DNA of 64,000 nt from Pectinatus sottacetonis. Its GTDB lineage: Bacteria > Bacillota > Negativicutes > Selenomonadales > Selenomonadaceae. Position 1 is the stretch's first letter. The number at the start of each line of letters is the position of its first letter. Below are positions 55,448 through 63,986 of the stretch, piece after piece. The translations under genes were made by a program, and so were the position numbers. The notes beneath the pieces are model-generated. The model saw only the letters and a program-made list of their open reading frames with translations, had not been told where the DNA came from and did not search any database. The stretch spans positions 124,001 to 188,000 of the forward strand of contig NZ_WIQK01000001.1 in assembly GCF_015732155.1 (NCBI RefSeq). The letters run 5' to 3'.

Positions 55448-58400
55448 ATGAAAAAAAATAAGGAACGAAAAATAAATACTAAACCGTCTAAAAATTCAAT
55501 TCAGGAATTAGAACAAACACGAGATGGAGGACAGATTGCTTTGCGTGGTTTTTCATTTCAATCACTATATACATGTTATTTATTAATATCTAATATTGAT
55601 GCTAAGATACAATTTAAACTTGAAGGAATTGAAGATATTGATAAAATAGAGCAAAATAAAATTGTACATATTCAACTTAAATATTCAAAGGATAAACAAG
55701 ATGCAAGTTTTTTACGTGATGTATTAAAAAATTATCTTGAAGCATATTTAATTGATAATACAAGGATGTTCCAATTAGTTTATGATTTTCCAGTTGCAAA
55801 AGGCCATTTTAGTAACTTAATAAATAATGATTTATATAAAAATAAAAAATCAAAAGAGTATTGGGAAAAAATTATTAATGAAATAAAAGAAGCAAATCCT
55901 AACTGGAATTGGGAAAAATATATATTTGAAAAATTCATGGAGAGCTTATTATTTAAAAATATAAAAAAAGAAGAATTATCTGAACTAATAATAAAAGAAA
56001 TCATTCAACGTTATGAAATTACAACAGACAATATTATACTTTTTGTTAATGCAATTGAAGCGTTTGTGTGGCATTCAATGGAGAAAAGGAAAAATATTTG
56101 TAAGAATGAAATAGACAAACTTATTTGTAATGTTAAAGATGATGTTGCAAAAGGAATTCGAAATCCAGCACATAAGTGGATCAAGCGATTGATGTTTAAG
56201 ACATCGGAAGAAGATGATAATTCTCATTCAGGATATTATGAAGGTAAAAAGCCTACTATACAAGATATAACATCAGAAATACCAGTTAAACGTCTAGAAT
56301 TGGAAAAAAAAGTAGTAGATTCAATTATGAATAATACAATAACTGTTATAAAGGCATCTAGTGGTCAAGGAAAGACAACATTAGGTTTACAAACCGCATG
56401 TACATTAAAAAATGAATATGTTGTATATAAAATGGAATGGTGCAATGAGGCAAAGGAACTCGATCATATTATTCAATATTTTAAGTCAAGAATAATTGTA
56501 GGTGAAAAATTATTAATTTTTATTGATGATTTAAATGGATATGTAAAAGAATGGTCTTTGCTAGCACAAAGATTGCAAGAAGAAGCTATCTATCATTATA
56601 AGATATTAATTACTTCAAGAGAAAATGATTGGTATGATTATGCAGGAGATCTAAGTAAAATACATTCTTTGAATGTTATAAACATAAACTTATGTGAAAA
56701 TGAAGCCAAAGAAATATACGAAAATTTAAAAGAAGCAAATAAATTACATCCATCAATTATAGATTGGAAAAATTCCTGGTACAAGGTATCAGAACGGCAA
56801 CTATTGATAGAATATGTATATTTATTGACGCACGGAATTATGATATCGGAACGAATAAAAGAGCAGATAAAAGCAGTAAGTATTACTAATACAGGAAAAG
56901 TTAAGTGTGATATACTTAGAAAAATAGCATTAGCGGATGTTTGTGGAATAAGTTTATCGTTGGATAAAATATACATAGAAGCAGAAAAGTTAACAGATAG
57001 AGATGTTGGCGAAATATTGAAAAGTATGGAAAATGAATTCCTTATTAGAATTAATCAAGAAGGAGCACAACTTGAAGGACTACATCCCGTTAGATCTCAG
57101 CATATGCTAGAAATATTGCATGAATATGCTGGGATTGAGAAAACAGCACTGAAAGTAGCTTTGCTGGCAAATGAAGAATATATTCCTATATTATATTCAT
57201 ATTTACCAAAATATATTAATAATAAATTGGGCTTTTATTCAGATGTTTTAATGAAAAAATTTGATTGGAATAATTTTTCGTATTATATATCTATGTTACA
57301 AGGTGTGTTTTCATATAGTGTAATGGAATATTATAATGAAAATAAAAAAAATTTTGATGATATTAATGAACATGGTGGATTAGGATTAATTATTTATGAA
57401 GTGAATCCATTTGCAAAATTTGATGAGTTTGATATTAAGGTACAAACGTTGGATGAGTTATTAAAGCTAGAACCAAATAATAAGAAGTTACAATATCTAT
57501 GCACTGTGAGAGATTCTATGAAGAAAGCAGAATTAAAAAACAGCGACATTTATTTATTAAGTAATGCAATGTTTGGAGAATTAAACAATAAAAGGTTGCC
57601 TCAAACTATAGAGGATATAGATAACTATGTACAAATTTTATATTGGTTAATAAATATTTCATCTGAATTTGATTTAACATCAAAAATTGATTTAGATGTA
57701 ATTTGGGCTCATAGTGCAAGTTATTCTCTAGAATCATTAGCATTGCTAATGTATACATGCTTTTGTGGAAATAAAAGTAAATATATTGATTATGTGGATA
57801 AAAATATAGTAAAAATAATACAATATTTAAAAAGAAAAACAAATTCGTTAGAAATAAGTTATCAGGATAAAAAAAATATTTATATAAAATATTTTTTAGA
57901 AATAAACGATATAAATAAGGCAAATGAAAAAAGTGTATCAAGAATAGAAGTTATTTGTAAAATACTGCCAATTTTTGAAGTATATAATACAGATGCATAT
58001 AGGCCTAAATTAGATATATACTCATTTTTATATGATATGCCAGATGATGCTCATAAAGAAATGCCTATTAGAAATGTTATTCTTCCTTTTCATAAAGAAT
58101 TTGCAAAATTGTGGAATAAAACACTTTTAAGCAATTATGAATTTGATTCGATAAATGATTGGCAAGAATTTTGGTTAAATATCAGGATGGATATAGTATT
58201 ATGTTTAGAAAAGATTCGAGATTTAATATATACAGTATTAAGAGGAAAAACTTCAAAAAGTCTTAAACAACAATGTTTTAATAAAGCATTAGAACTTCAA
58301 AAAAAATTATCACAACAAAATAGAATGCCAAAACAGGATAGGCCATTTAAGGATAGAGCCGAATATAGTGAAGAATATGAAAAAATTCAGAACAAATATT

Positions 58401-59392
58401 TTCCCTCATTCAAGGCATTTGTAAATCAAGTTATGGAGCTAATTAATAATAATCAAAAGATATCGCAATTGTGTCAGATTAACATTCTATCAATGAATCA
58501 GGAATTGCCAATTATTCAAGATTTTTTTGAGAGAGTGATAGATAAGGGACAAGCTGAAAATCATAAAAGACTATGTGAGACTGAAAAAAAAATTATTGCT
58601 ACTATGATGGATGTATGTGAATATTCTATAGAACATGAACCAAATCAATATTTTAGTAAATATCAGATAAAACCCTGGTGCAAAGAAAAATACAAAGAGA
58701 ATAAAACAAGATTTATTAAGGCATGCATAGAGTTAAGAGAATCAAATCCAAATATTGAAGTAATAGATTGTAAATATGGATTTTATAAAGATATTTTTTT
58801 TAACTATCCAATTTTATGCAAAAATTTAGATTTCTCAAATGTAGAGCAACTTATGAAATTTTTATGTGGGTGTATAGGGTTCATAGATACAAAAATGGAC
58901 TTTTTGATTGTTGGCATTATAGATTCAGAAAATATAGTTCAGCCAAATGGATTTAGGATATCAAAAGTTTTTTTGAAATCATTAAAAGAAGTAATTAATT
59001 CTAATAATGATAGCTTGCTTGAAAAAACAAGTTTTCCAATTCCAATACAATTATCAAAAGAAATTTTAGCAGCGTTTAATAATAATTATATAATTGTAAA
59101 TAATAAACAACAAGACTATTCAGCTATGATAAATATTTTAGAATTTCTCTGGGAATATTCTAAAGTTGCAATTAAATTAGATAATGAATCGGATAAAGAA
59201 TATAGGGAATTTTTATTAGGACAATATAAAGAAAATATTCAACAAAGACTTTTACAATATAGGGATAGTGTTCCAGACGAGGTTTATCATGCAATCTGCA
59301 AATGTTGTGATGATGTGTATAATGGTGAAATATTTGATGATACTAAGATTAATAAAATGATTGCACAATTATTAAAATATACTTCAAAATAA
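55448..59392 (+). CDS. Nuclease-STAND NTPase, Avs-like antiphage protein
   Basis: A 1314-residue protein. Residues about 25-115 (GGQIALRGFSFQSLYTCYLL, FKLEGIEDIDKI, IVHIQLKYSKDKQD) fit a DUF4297/Cap4-type PD-(D/E)xK nuclease: Glu59 or Asp63 and the QLK at 76-78 are the candidate active site. Walker A is at 303-311 (ASSGQGKTT), Walker B at about 354-362 (KLLIFIDDLN), then ITSREND as sensor. The C-terminal 750 residues are helical without recognised repeats, as in the sensor part of Avs/STAND proteins. AGGAGA precedes the ATG. Abortive DNA cleavage on phage sensing is inferred. Confidence 0.75.
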   Translation: MKKNKERKINTKPSKNSIQELEQTRDGGQIALRGFSFQSLYTCYLLISNIDAKIQFKLEGIEDIDKIEQNKIVHIQLKYSKDKQDASFLRDVLKNYLEAYLIDNTRMFQLVYDFPVAKGHFSNLINNDLYKNKKSKEYWEKIINEIKEANPNWNWEKYIFEKFMESLLFKNIKKEELSELIIKEIIQRYEITTDNIILFVNAIEAFVWHSMEKRKNICKNEIDKLICNVKDDVAKGIRNPAHKWIKRLMFKTSEEDDNSHSGYYEGKKPTIQDITSEIPVKRLELEKKVVDSIMNNTITVIKASSGQGKTTLGLQTACTLKNEYVVYKMEWCNEAKELDHIIQYFKSRIIVGEKLLIFIDDLNGYVKEWSLLAQRLQEEAIYHYKILITSRENDWYDYAGDLSKIHSLNVININLCENEAKEIYENLKEANKLHPSIIDWKNSWYKVSERQLLIEYVYLLTHGIMISERIKEQIKAVSITNTGKVKCDILRKIALADVCGISLSLDKIYIEAEKLTDRDVGEILKSMENEFLIRINQEGAQLEGLHPVRSQHMLEILHEYAGIEKTALKVALLANEEYIPILYSYLPKYINNKLGFYSDVLMKKFDWNNFSYYISMLQGVFSYSVMEYYNENKKNFDDINEHGGLGLIIYEVNPFAKFDEFDIKVQTLDELLKLEPNNKKLQYLCTVRDSMKKAELKNSDIYLLSNAMFGELNNKRLPQTIEDIDNYVQILYWLINISSEFDLTSKIDLDVIWAHSASYSLESLALLMYTCFCGNKSKYIDYVDKNIVKIIQYLKRKTNSLEISYQDKKNIYIKYFLEINDINKANEKSVSRIEVICKILPIFEVYNTDAYRPKLDIYSFLYDMPDDAHKEMPIRNVILPFHKEFAKLWNKTLLSNYEFDSINDWQEFWLNIRMDIVLCLEKIRDLIYTVLRGKTSKSLKQQCFNKALELQKKLSQQNRMPKQDRPFKDRAEYSEEYEKIQNKYFPSFKAFVNQVMELINNNQKISQLCQINILSMNQELPIIQDFFERVIDKGQAENHKRLCETEKKIIATMMDVCEYSIEHEPNQYFSKYQIKPWCKEKYKENKTRFIKACIELRESNPNIEVIDCKYGFYKDIFFNYPILCKNLDFSNVEQLMKFLCGCIGFIDTKMDFLIVGIIDSENIVQPNGFRISKVFLKSLKEVINSNNDSLLEKTSFPIPIQLSKEILAAFNNNYIIVNNKQQDYSAMINILEFLWEYSKVAIKLDNESDKEYREFLLGQYKENIQQRLLQYRDSVPDEVYHAICKCCDDVYNGEIFDDTKINKMIAQLLKYTSK

Positions 59393-59431
59393 AAAAGCTA
59401 AATAAGGTATGAAATAGTTTATTTGTTTGTG

Positions 59432-59454
59432 GTAAACCAATATGTAAACCAATA
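59432..59454 (+). repeat. Two GTAAACCAATA repeats near the right island end
   Basis: GTAAACCAATA at 59432-59442 and 59444-59454, a 12-base step. Such short repeats beside an att core are typical integrase arm sites. The motif differs from the TGGTGCA set at the left end. Confidence 0.4.
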
Positions 59455-59565
59455 ATAAAAATAATTATTTGGATTTAATAAAAAATTTGGGATAAAATGT
59501 ACATTTTATAAATATAATTAACATGTATAAGATATTATATTTATAGTTGATCTATATCCGAAAAA

Positions 59566-59610
59566 CTTCTAAGCCGTGTGTCGCAGGTTCGACTCCTGCT
59601 TGGCGCACCA
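59566..59610 (+). repeat. Right attachment repeat (attR), tRNA-Arg 3' fragment
   Basis: A 45-base copy of the tRNA-Arg 3' end, from the anticodon loop to CCA. The 5' half of the tRNA is absent, so this is not a functional gene. It carries C instead of A in the T-loop (59593). Confidence 0.9.
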
Positions 59611-59624
59611 TAGTAAAATCAAGG

Positions 59625-59653
59625 CTTCCAGCGTTTTGCTGGAAGTTTTTTTT
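59625..59653 (+). terminator. Original tRNA-Arg terminator
   Basis: CTTCCAGC/GCTGGAAG (59625-59632 with 59638-59645) followed by eight T residues. Its place directly after the tRNA fragment shows it once ended the tRNA gene before the island entered. Confidence 0.8.
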
Positions 59654-59696
59654 GGCTTTTTTAGGACGCTTGGGAAAAATTTGGGGCAATATAATG

Positions 59697-59867
59697 AGAA
59701 CAGTGGAATATATAAACTATAAAATAGTGTTATTTATAGTGATTTGGGAATTAGGCCGTTACTCACAGTTAGCATGGAGGTGCTTCTTTGAGAATAATGG
59801 GGATATTGAGACATATGGTTTGATAATATTATTTGGTGGGAAAACAAATAGGATACTGGAAAAATAA
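59697..59867 (+). CDS. Short hypothetical ORF
   Basis: A 56-residue frame (RTVEYINYKIVLFIVIWELG and onwards) with GGGGC 7 bases before the ATG and one hydrophobic segment. No family recognised. It sits between the island end and decayed transposases and may be a chance frame. The remaining 59868-60110 shows no gene. Confidence 0.25.
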   Translation, partial: RTVEYINYKIVLFIVIWELGRYSQLAWRCFFENNGDIETYGLIILFGGKTNRILEK

Positions 59868-60109
59868 TATATTATCTAGTTGATGTATTTCAAGATTAAT
59901 TTTTTTTAGTAATTTGTATTTTCCTATTATATGATACGTTTTTTGTTATGATAGCTATTTTTGCGATGTAAATCGATAAAAGGAAAAGTTATATGAAATG
60001 TTGAGCAATTCTTGTATTTAGTTATTTGCGTATAAAATAACTAAGGTTTATAATAAAAGTAAATTTTAATGATTATTAGAGAGTTCTTTAAGTTTTGTGT
60101 AAATGCTAA

Positions 60110-60620
60110 AAGCTGATATAAATTTAATAGTACTATATTTGAATGGCATTGCTTATAAAAGTGATGCTTGTCTTGGATTTAATGACTTTCCTAAGCTGCC
60201 GATTAAATCCTTCTATGGTATTTGTGGGATAAATAAGCCGTCTGACAGCGAGTGGATATTTAAAATATGTTGCTAAAACAGCCTGTTTTTCATGCCAGGA
60301 TTTATAAATTTTAGGATATTTACTATCCTATACTTCTTTAAAATGATCAAGTTCAGCTAATGCTGTTTTCTCTGTTGGTGCAGCATATACGAGCTTTAAA
60401 TCTGCCATCAGGGATTTTATATCTTTATACGATACATAATCTGATGAATTATACACTGCTGTATTTCGGTTTATGGGTATACTGCTTCAATAGCTTGTGG
60501 GAAGTCGCTAAGACCGTCAACACAAGCTATTAGAACATCTTCTACTCCACGGCTTTTTAACCCGTTCATTATGGACAGCCAATACTTTGCACTTTCATTT
60601 TCACCAACATACATGCCAAA
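60110..60620 (-). pseudogene. IS256 (Mutator) family transposase remnant
   Basis: Minus-strand translation gives GMYVGENESAKYWLSIMNGL, DVLIACVDGLSDFPQAIEAV, YVSYKDIKSLMADLKLVYAA, PLAVRRLIYPTNTIEGFNRQ, all clear IS256 motifs, but with two in-frame stops and a frameshift, and without the N-terminal third and the C-terminus. Non-functional. Confidence 0.85.
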
Positions 60621-60686
60621 ACATCTTTATGTCCATCATACATACAAAACAGGCAAAAAGAACGTCTCCAGCAAGAAAAATCGCTT

Positions 60687-61087
60687 CTGGAGGCCTATTA
60701 TTGGTCATATCTAAAAATAAACAAAGATAAAATATTGCCAAAATCCAAACTAGGAAAAGCAATAAATTATGCTCTTAATAACCAGCAAAAATTGTAGACC
60801 TACTTAGAAGATGGTCATTGTGACATATCTAATAACCTAGCAGCAAACAGCATATGTCCATTTACCATAGGTCGAAAAAACTGGCTGTTTTCCGGTTCGC
60901 CCAAAGGAGCCAAAGCAAGCGCCACGGTATACAGCATAATAGAAACCTGTAAAGCAAATAAAATAGATGCTTATATATCTTGAATATATATTTAAAAACA
61001 TGCCTAACCAGCCAATTATTCAGAATCCTGAGCTGATAGAAAATTATCTGCCATGGAGGGACGAAATAAAAAACAGCTGCATCTAGT
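60687..61087 (+). pseudogene. IS66 family transposase C-terminal remnant
   Basis: Plus-strand translation gives EAYYWSYLKINKDKILPKSK, DGHCDISNNLAANSICPFTI, GRKNWLFSGSPKGAKASATV, YSIIETCKANKIDAY and, after a stop, MPNQPIIQNPELIENYLPWR. These are the end of an IS66 TnpC. Several stops break it; the first 300 residues and the tnpA/tnpB genes are absent. Confidence 0.85.
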
Positions 61088-61103
61088 AATCTTAAACCTA
61101 TAT

Positions 61104-61149
61104 AAATGCCGCTAATCCTTGTAATTACAATACAGGATTAGCGGCATTT
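61104..61149 (-). terminator. Terminator of the LysR gene
   Basis: A 16-bp perfect stem (61104-61119 with 61134-61149) that includes the LysR stop codon in the first arm of the minus-strand transcript, then TTTATATA. Confidence 0.75.
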
Positions 61150-61980
61150 TTGCTGTACATTATTTGGTTGTTTGCTTACGAAAAATTCTCTAAAATCTAT
61201 ATTAAACACTTTATTATTGTATTTATTTTTATACAAGTGGATTTTCACGTCTTCCAGTGTTAGTCCTTTTATATGATACTCTATAATTTTATCAGTACAC
61301 ATTTTTTGAGGTAGAATAGCAATTCCTTTTCCAGATTCAAGCATGGATAGGATTAAATCAAGAGAGTCTATTTCAATAACGTTCCAGTTGTTTTTTACTT
61401 TGTCAAGAAAATTGAACGTAGCTTTCCTATAAGGGCACTCTTTATCTCTATTTACTAAGACGGATACATTTTTAAAATCATTTAATAACATTTTTTTTGA
61501 ACCTAAGCATCCGATCTTCTCATGAAAAGATTGCAATAACTCTATTTTACTGTTTTGCCATTCTTTATTTATTAACACGACGTCAATTTTAGATGTCTTT
61601 ATGAGAAATAACAGTTCTTTGCTAGAACGAGTATACAAAGAAAACTTAAGTTCATCATTTATTAGCAGATTAGAGAGATAATTTTTTGTAATGGTTTGTG
61701 TAGCACCTATTTTTAATAAAGGATTACAATTGGATATTTTTCTCTTTGCTTCATCTACTAAATTGATTATCTTTGCTGCATAGTCAAATAATATCTCTCC
61801 ATCTGGGAGTAAGATTACGCCTTTATTAGTTCTTTTAAAAAGCGGCTTATTTAATTCACTTTCTAATATTTTTAATCGACTAGTTATATTGGGCTGAACA
61901 TACCCCAGTTGTTCAGCTGCCTTTGAAATAGATCCTAATTCTGCTGTTTTAATGAATATAGCTAAATCATTTATCTCCAT
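61138..61980 (-). CDS. LysR family transcriptional regulator
   Basis: A 280-residue LTTR. The N-terminal winged helix-turn-helix (IFIKTAELGSISKAAEQLGY, VQPNITSRLKILESELNKPL, FKRTNKGVILLPDG) is complete, followed by a substrate-binding domain (KIGATQTITKNYLSNLL). Divergent from the DUF4865 gene, which it probably controls. A palindrome lies between the two genes. Confidence 0.92.
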   Translation of the reverse strand: MEINDLAIFIKTAELGSISKAAEQLGYVQPNITSRLKILESELNKPLFKRTNKGVILLPDGEILFDYAAKIINLVDEAKRKISNCNPLLKIGATQTITKNYLSNLLINDELKFSLYTRSSKELLFLIKTSKIDVVLINKEWQNSKIELLQSFHEKIGCLGSKKMLLNDFKNVSVLVNRDKECPYRKATFNFLDKVKNNWNVIEIDSLDLILSMLESGKGIAILPQKMCTDKIIEYHIKGLTLEDVKIHLYKNKYNNKVFNIDFREFFVSKQPNNVQQKCR

Positions 61981-61997
61981 TGCTTATCCCTCCTAGG

Positions 61998-62014
61998 TAT
62001 CATTATAAATGATA
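61998..62014. promoter_or_regulatory. Palindrome between lysR and the DUF4865 gene
   Basis: TATCATTATAAATGATA is a perfect 7-bp inverted repeat around ATA, 17 bases before the lysR start. LysR proteins often bind T-N11-A palindromes in divergent promoters, and this fits that pattern. Confidence 0.4.
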
Positions 62015-62094
62015 TCTAGAATAATTTATAGTTATTTTACTTAATTCTAACTTAGGAGTAAATTAAACTTATAAAATAGAAATGAGGAATAATT

Positions 62095-62637
62095 ATGATT
62101 GGTATGCAATATAAAGTCACACTGCCTATGGATTACGACATGAACATCATTAGAAAAAGGGTAAAGGATAATGGTTTTAAGACAGATGAATTTTTAGATT
62201 TACAATTTAAAGCGTATCTAATTACTGAAAAAAATAAAAATAAAAATTTATATAATTCATATTCTCCATTTTATATTTGGAATACTAATATTGGCATGAA
62301 TAAATTTCTCTTTGACGGGTATTATGATAATATTATTAATTCTTTTGGTTGGCAACAGATTAATATTGGGATTCCATTATACACCAAGATAAAGTCAAAT
62401 TTCACTGACAGTACACACGTTCTTGAAATAACAGGAACAATACATGAAAGCGCAAGTTTAACTACTTTTAAAGAACGACAATCAGATTTAAAAACTAACT
62501 ATGAAATTCTTGGAGAAACTTGTATCTATAATCCAGATAAATGGGGTTTTAGTAAAATATATTTTTTTAAAGAAACACCTTATCAACTTCATGATTTAGG
62601 TACAATTTATGAAATATTACACATATCTCTTGGTTAA
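62095..62637 (+). CDS. DUF4865 family protein
   Basis: A 180-residue protein (MQYKVTLPMDYDMNIIRKRV, SPFYIWNTNIGMNKFLFDGY, GWQQINIGIPLYTKI) that fits DUF4865, a dimeric alpha-beta barrel-like family often next to a LysR gene. Function unknown. GAGGAA precedes the ATG at 62095. The ending KIYFFKETPYQLHDLGTIYE is complete. Confidence 0.8.
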   Translation: MIGMQYKVTLPMDYDMNIIRKRVKDNGFKTDEFLDLQFKAYLITEKNKNKNLYNSYSPFYIWNTNIGMNKFLFDGYYDNIINSFGWQQINIGIPLYTKIKSNFTDSTHVLEITGTIHESASLTTFKERQSDLKTNYEILGETCIYNPDKWGFSKIYFFKETPYQLHDLGTIYEILHISLG

Positions 62638-62946
62638 TAAATAAGTTACAAAAGAATATAATATCTGCAAAAGTGAGCGTGTAATCAATTCTGTGTAAAC
62701 TTCATGGATTAATGTTGGAAAATACATAATCACGAAAAATTGCACACTTCTCGAATTATAAGACCCCAAATAAGCTAGAAGAAACGAATTAAACTATGAA
62801 ATATGATAAGTTTAAATAAGTAATAAAAATATGTGGAGAATTAAGTACCATTTTGAGAGGAGTAAACCTGCACAAAATCTGCATGGATATAGTTGGTAAT
62901 ATAGCTAAATAAGAACCGCAATGGAAATTGATTTATATAATAAATA
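62638..62946. other. Gene-free stretch with a possible IS256 end
   Basis: No frame with a ribosome site is seen. Around 62678-62706 the sequence GTGTAATCAATTCTGTGTAA resembles the terminal inverted repeats of IS256 elements, so it may be a leftover end of the decayed element upstream. Confidence 0.3.
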
Positions 62947-62989
62947 AAACCTTCAAACTGATTTTTATATTATATCAGCTTGAAGGTTT
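62947..62989 (-). terminator. Terminator of the HTH gene
   Basis: A 16-bp stem with one mismatch (62947-62962 with 62974-62989), followed in minus-strand reading by TTTTATTTATT. Confidence 0.75.
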
Positions 62990-63020
62990 ATCAAAACTAT
63001 AAAGAAGTTCCTAGAAATTA

Positions 63021-63359
63021 TTAGCAATCAAGTACTGTCACGGCCAAATTGACATTTTCACATTCTTTAGATGTTTTATCATTTTTATGTTGAACTTGAG
63101 CAGTTTGAAAAATAATATCAGGACCTATAGAAGAGGTATTGTCTGCGAGGTTTGTTGAAATATTAGTAGGTGGTATAGTAGTAGTGGTTGATTTTAAAGA
63201 ATTTATATATTTTTCCAATTCATTTTGATCAAACCATACTCGGCGTCCAATTTTCATAGAAGGCAAAATTCCACGCCAAGCTAGATTTAATATTGCAGAG
63301 CTAGAATATTTATCATCAAAAAATTGTTTATTTACATCTTTTACTGATAGTAGGTTCAT
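63021..63359 (-). CDS. Excisionase-like helix-turn-helix protein
   Basis: A 112-residue protein. The first 60 residues (LSVKDVNKQFFDDKYSSSAI, LNLAWRGILPSMKIGRRVWF, DQNELEKYINSL) form an excisionase/MerR-type winged helix (HTH_17). The Thr/Ser-rich C-terminus is not recognised. AGGAG precedes the ATG. It may be a leftover recombination directionality factor or a small regulator. Confidence 0.75.
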   Translation of the reverse strand: MNLLSVKDVNKQFFDDKYSSSAILNLAWRGILPSMKIGRRVWFDQNELEKYINSLKSTTTTIPPTNISTNLADNTSSIGPDIIFQTAQVQHKNDKTSKECENVNLAVTVLDC

Positions 63360-63482
63360 TTATATCACTCCTTTTATGATAATTATATATTAGCATAGGA
63401 TGATATTATAAAAACTACCAAAATTCTTCAATTATTTATAGTTGAAGAACTTTAGCAATACTTAATAGAACACTAGAGGTAA

Positions 63483-63606
63483 TTGATTTTTAAGTAATCT
63501 ATGTTATAATTAGATACATAAAAGGATAGTTGATGCGTAGTGGCTCGGCTTTCCTCGTATACTAACGTGTTTGAAAGAAAGCCGGCTTACTAACGTGAGT
63601 CGGTTT
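63483..63606 (+). ncRNA. Antisense RNA of a type I toxin-antitoxin module
   Basis: A promoter TTGATT (63483-63488), 16-base spacer, TATAAT (63505-63510) would start an RNA near 63517. It runs toward the toxin gene and contains the stem CGGCTTTC/GAAAGCCG (63546-63553 with 63577-63584) and a weak terminator stem near 63582-63604. It overlaps the 3' end of the toxin transcript, as RatA does with TxpA. Confidence 0.6.
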
Positions 63607-63688
63607 ATTTCATTTTAGTGCATGAAATAATGGCTACTATAAGTAAGCCAAAGCTTATCATTAAAGATAAGACTTGAAATGTACTCAC
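63605..63688 (-). CDS. Holin-like type I toxin peptide
   Basis: A 27-residue peptide (STFQVLSLMISFGLLIVAII then SCTKMK) with one membrane segment and a charged tail, typical of the putative holin-like toxin family (TxpA/BsrG-like). Start GTG at 63686-63688 with a very strong GGAGGAGGTGG ribosome site. Such peptides damage the membrane if the antisense RNA is lost. Confidence 0.8.
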   Translation of the reverse strand: MSTFQVLSLMISFGLLIVAIISCTKMK

Positions 63689-63743
63689 AGCACCACCTCC
63701 TCCGAAGAGGAAAAACCGAAACATCAACTATCCCATGCGGATT

Positions 63744-63772
63744 ATTATAACATATGCTAAATATTAAAGCTA
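63744..63772 (-). promoter_or_regulatory. Toxin promoter
   Basis: Minus-strand TATAAT (63744-63749) with a weak TAGCTT 17 bases upstream (63767-63772). The -10 context TATGTTATAAT is the same as in the antisense RNA promoter. The leader begins GGATAGTTGATG, also shared. Confidence 0.5.
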
Positions 63773-63954
63773 TTATGTCAGTATATAAGAAAACATAACT
63801 TAGAAAAATAGGTCCTGCTATAATTTGGGGGAAGTTTTTAATAAAGTAATGATTATTATGAGTAAAATAGAAGGAATGTAAAGAAGATACTTCAAAGTCT
63901 ATGCCATATGTCACAGAAACAACTACAGAGCATAACGTATAACTGATAATATTA
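63773..63954. other. Gene-free stretch before the window end
   Basis: I see no frame with a ribosome site on either strand; the longer minus-strand frame here merely overlaps the toxin promoter. Confidence 0.5.
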
Positions 63955-63986
63955 GGGCTCTCAGCACTTGCTGGGGGCTTTTTAAT
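63955..63986 (+). terminator. Rho-independent terminator at the right edge
   Basis: A stem of GGGCTCTCAGC with GCTGGGGGCTT (63955-63965 with 63970-63980) with wobble pairs and a 4-base loop, then TTTTTAATTT. The gene it belongs to is not evident. Confidence 0.7.

Larger units (their letters stand above)
46751..59610 (+). mobile_element. Genomic (defence) island inserted in tRNA-Arg
   Basis: The segment between the two tRNA 3'-end repeats is about 12.9 kb and is richer in A+T than the flanks. It holds genes with defence-type domains (KAP, HEPN, SIR2, HerA, nuclease-STAND), an IS3 and an IS110 element and phage-like remnants. No integrase or excisionase is found inside, so it cannot move alone. 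The original tRNA terminator is left on the far side, just after the right repeat. Confidence 0.85.

Noticed and set aside
46706-59610. CRISPR array in the island
   Set aside because: No series of regularly spaced repeats was seen anywhere in the window.
59566-59610. A second tRNA-Arg gene
   Set aside because: The acceptor 5' strand, D-arm and 5' anticodon stem are missing; it is only the attachment-site copy.
59547-59867. A longer ORF of 106 residues covering the tRNA fragment
   Set aside because: Its first part is the repeated tRNA 3' end and the terminator, so only the inner ATG at 59697 could be real.
63615-63914. A 99-residue minus-strand ORF over the toxin promoter
   Set aside because: It has no ribosome site and runs through the toxin leader and start in another frame; the 27-residue toxin with its strong site is the better call.
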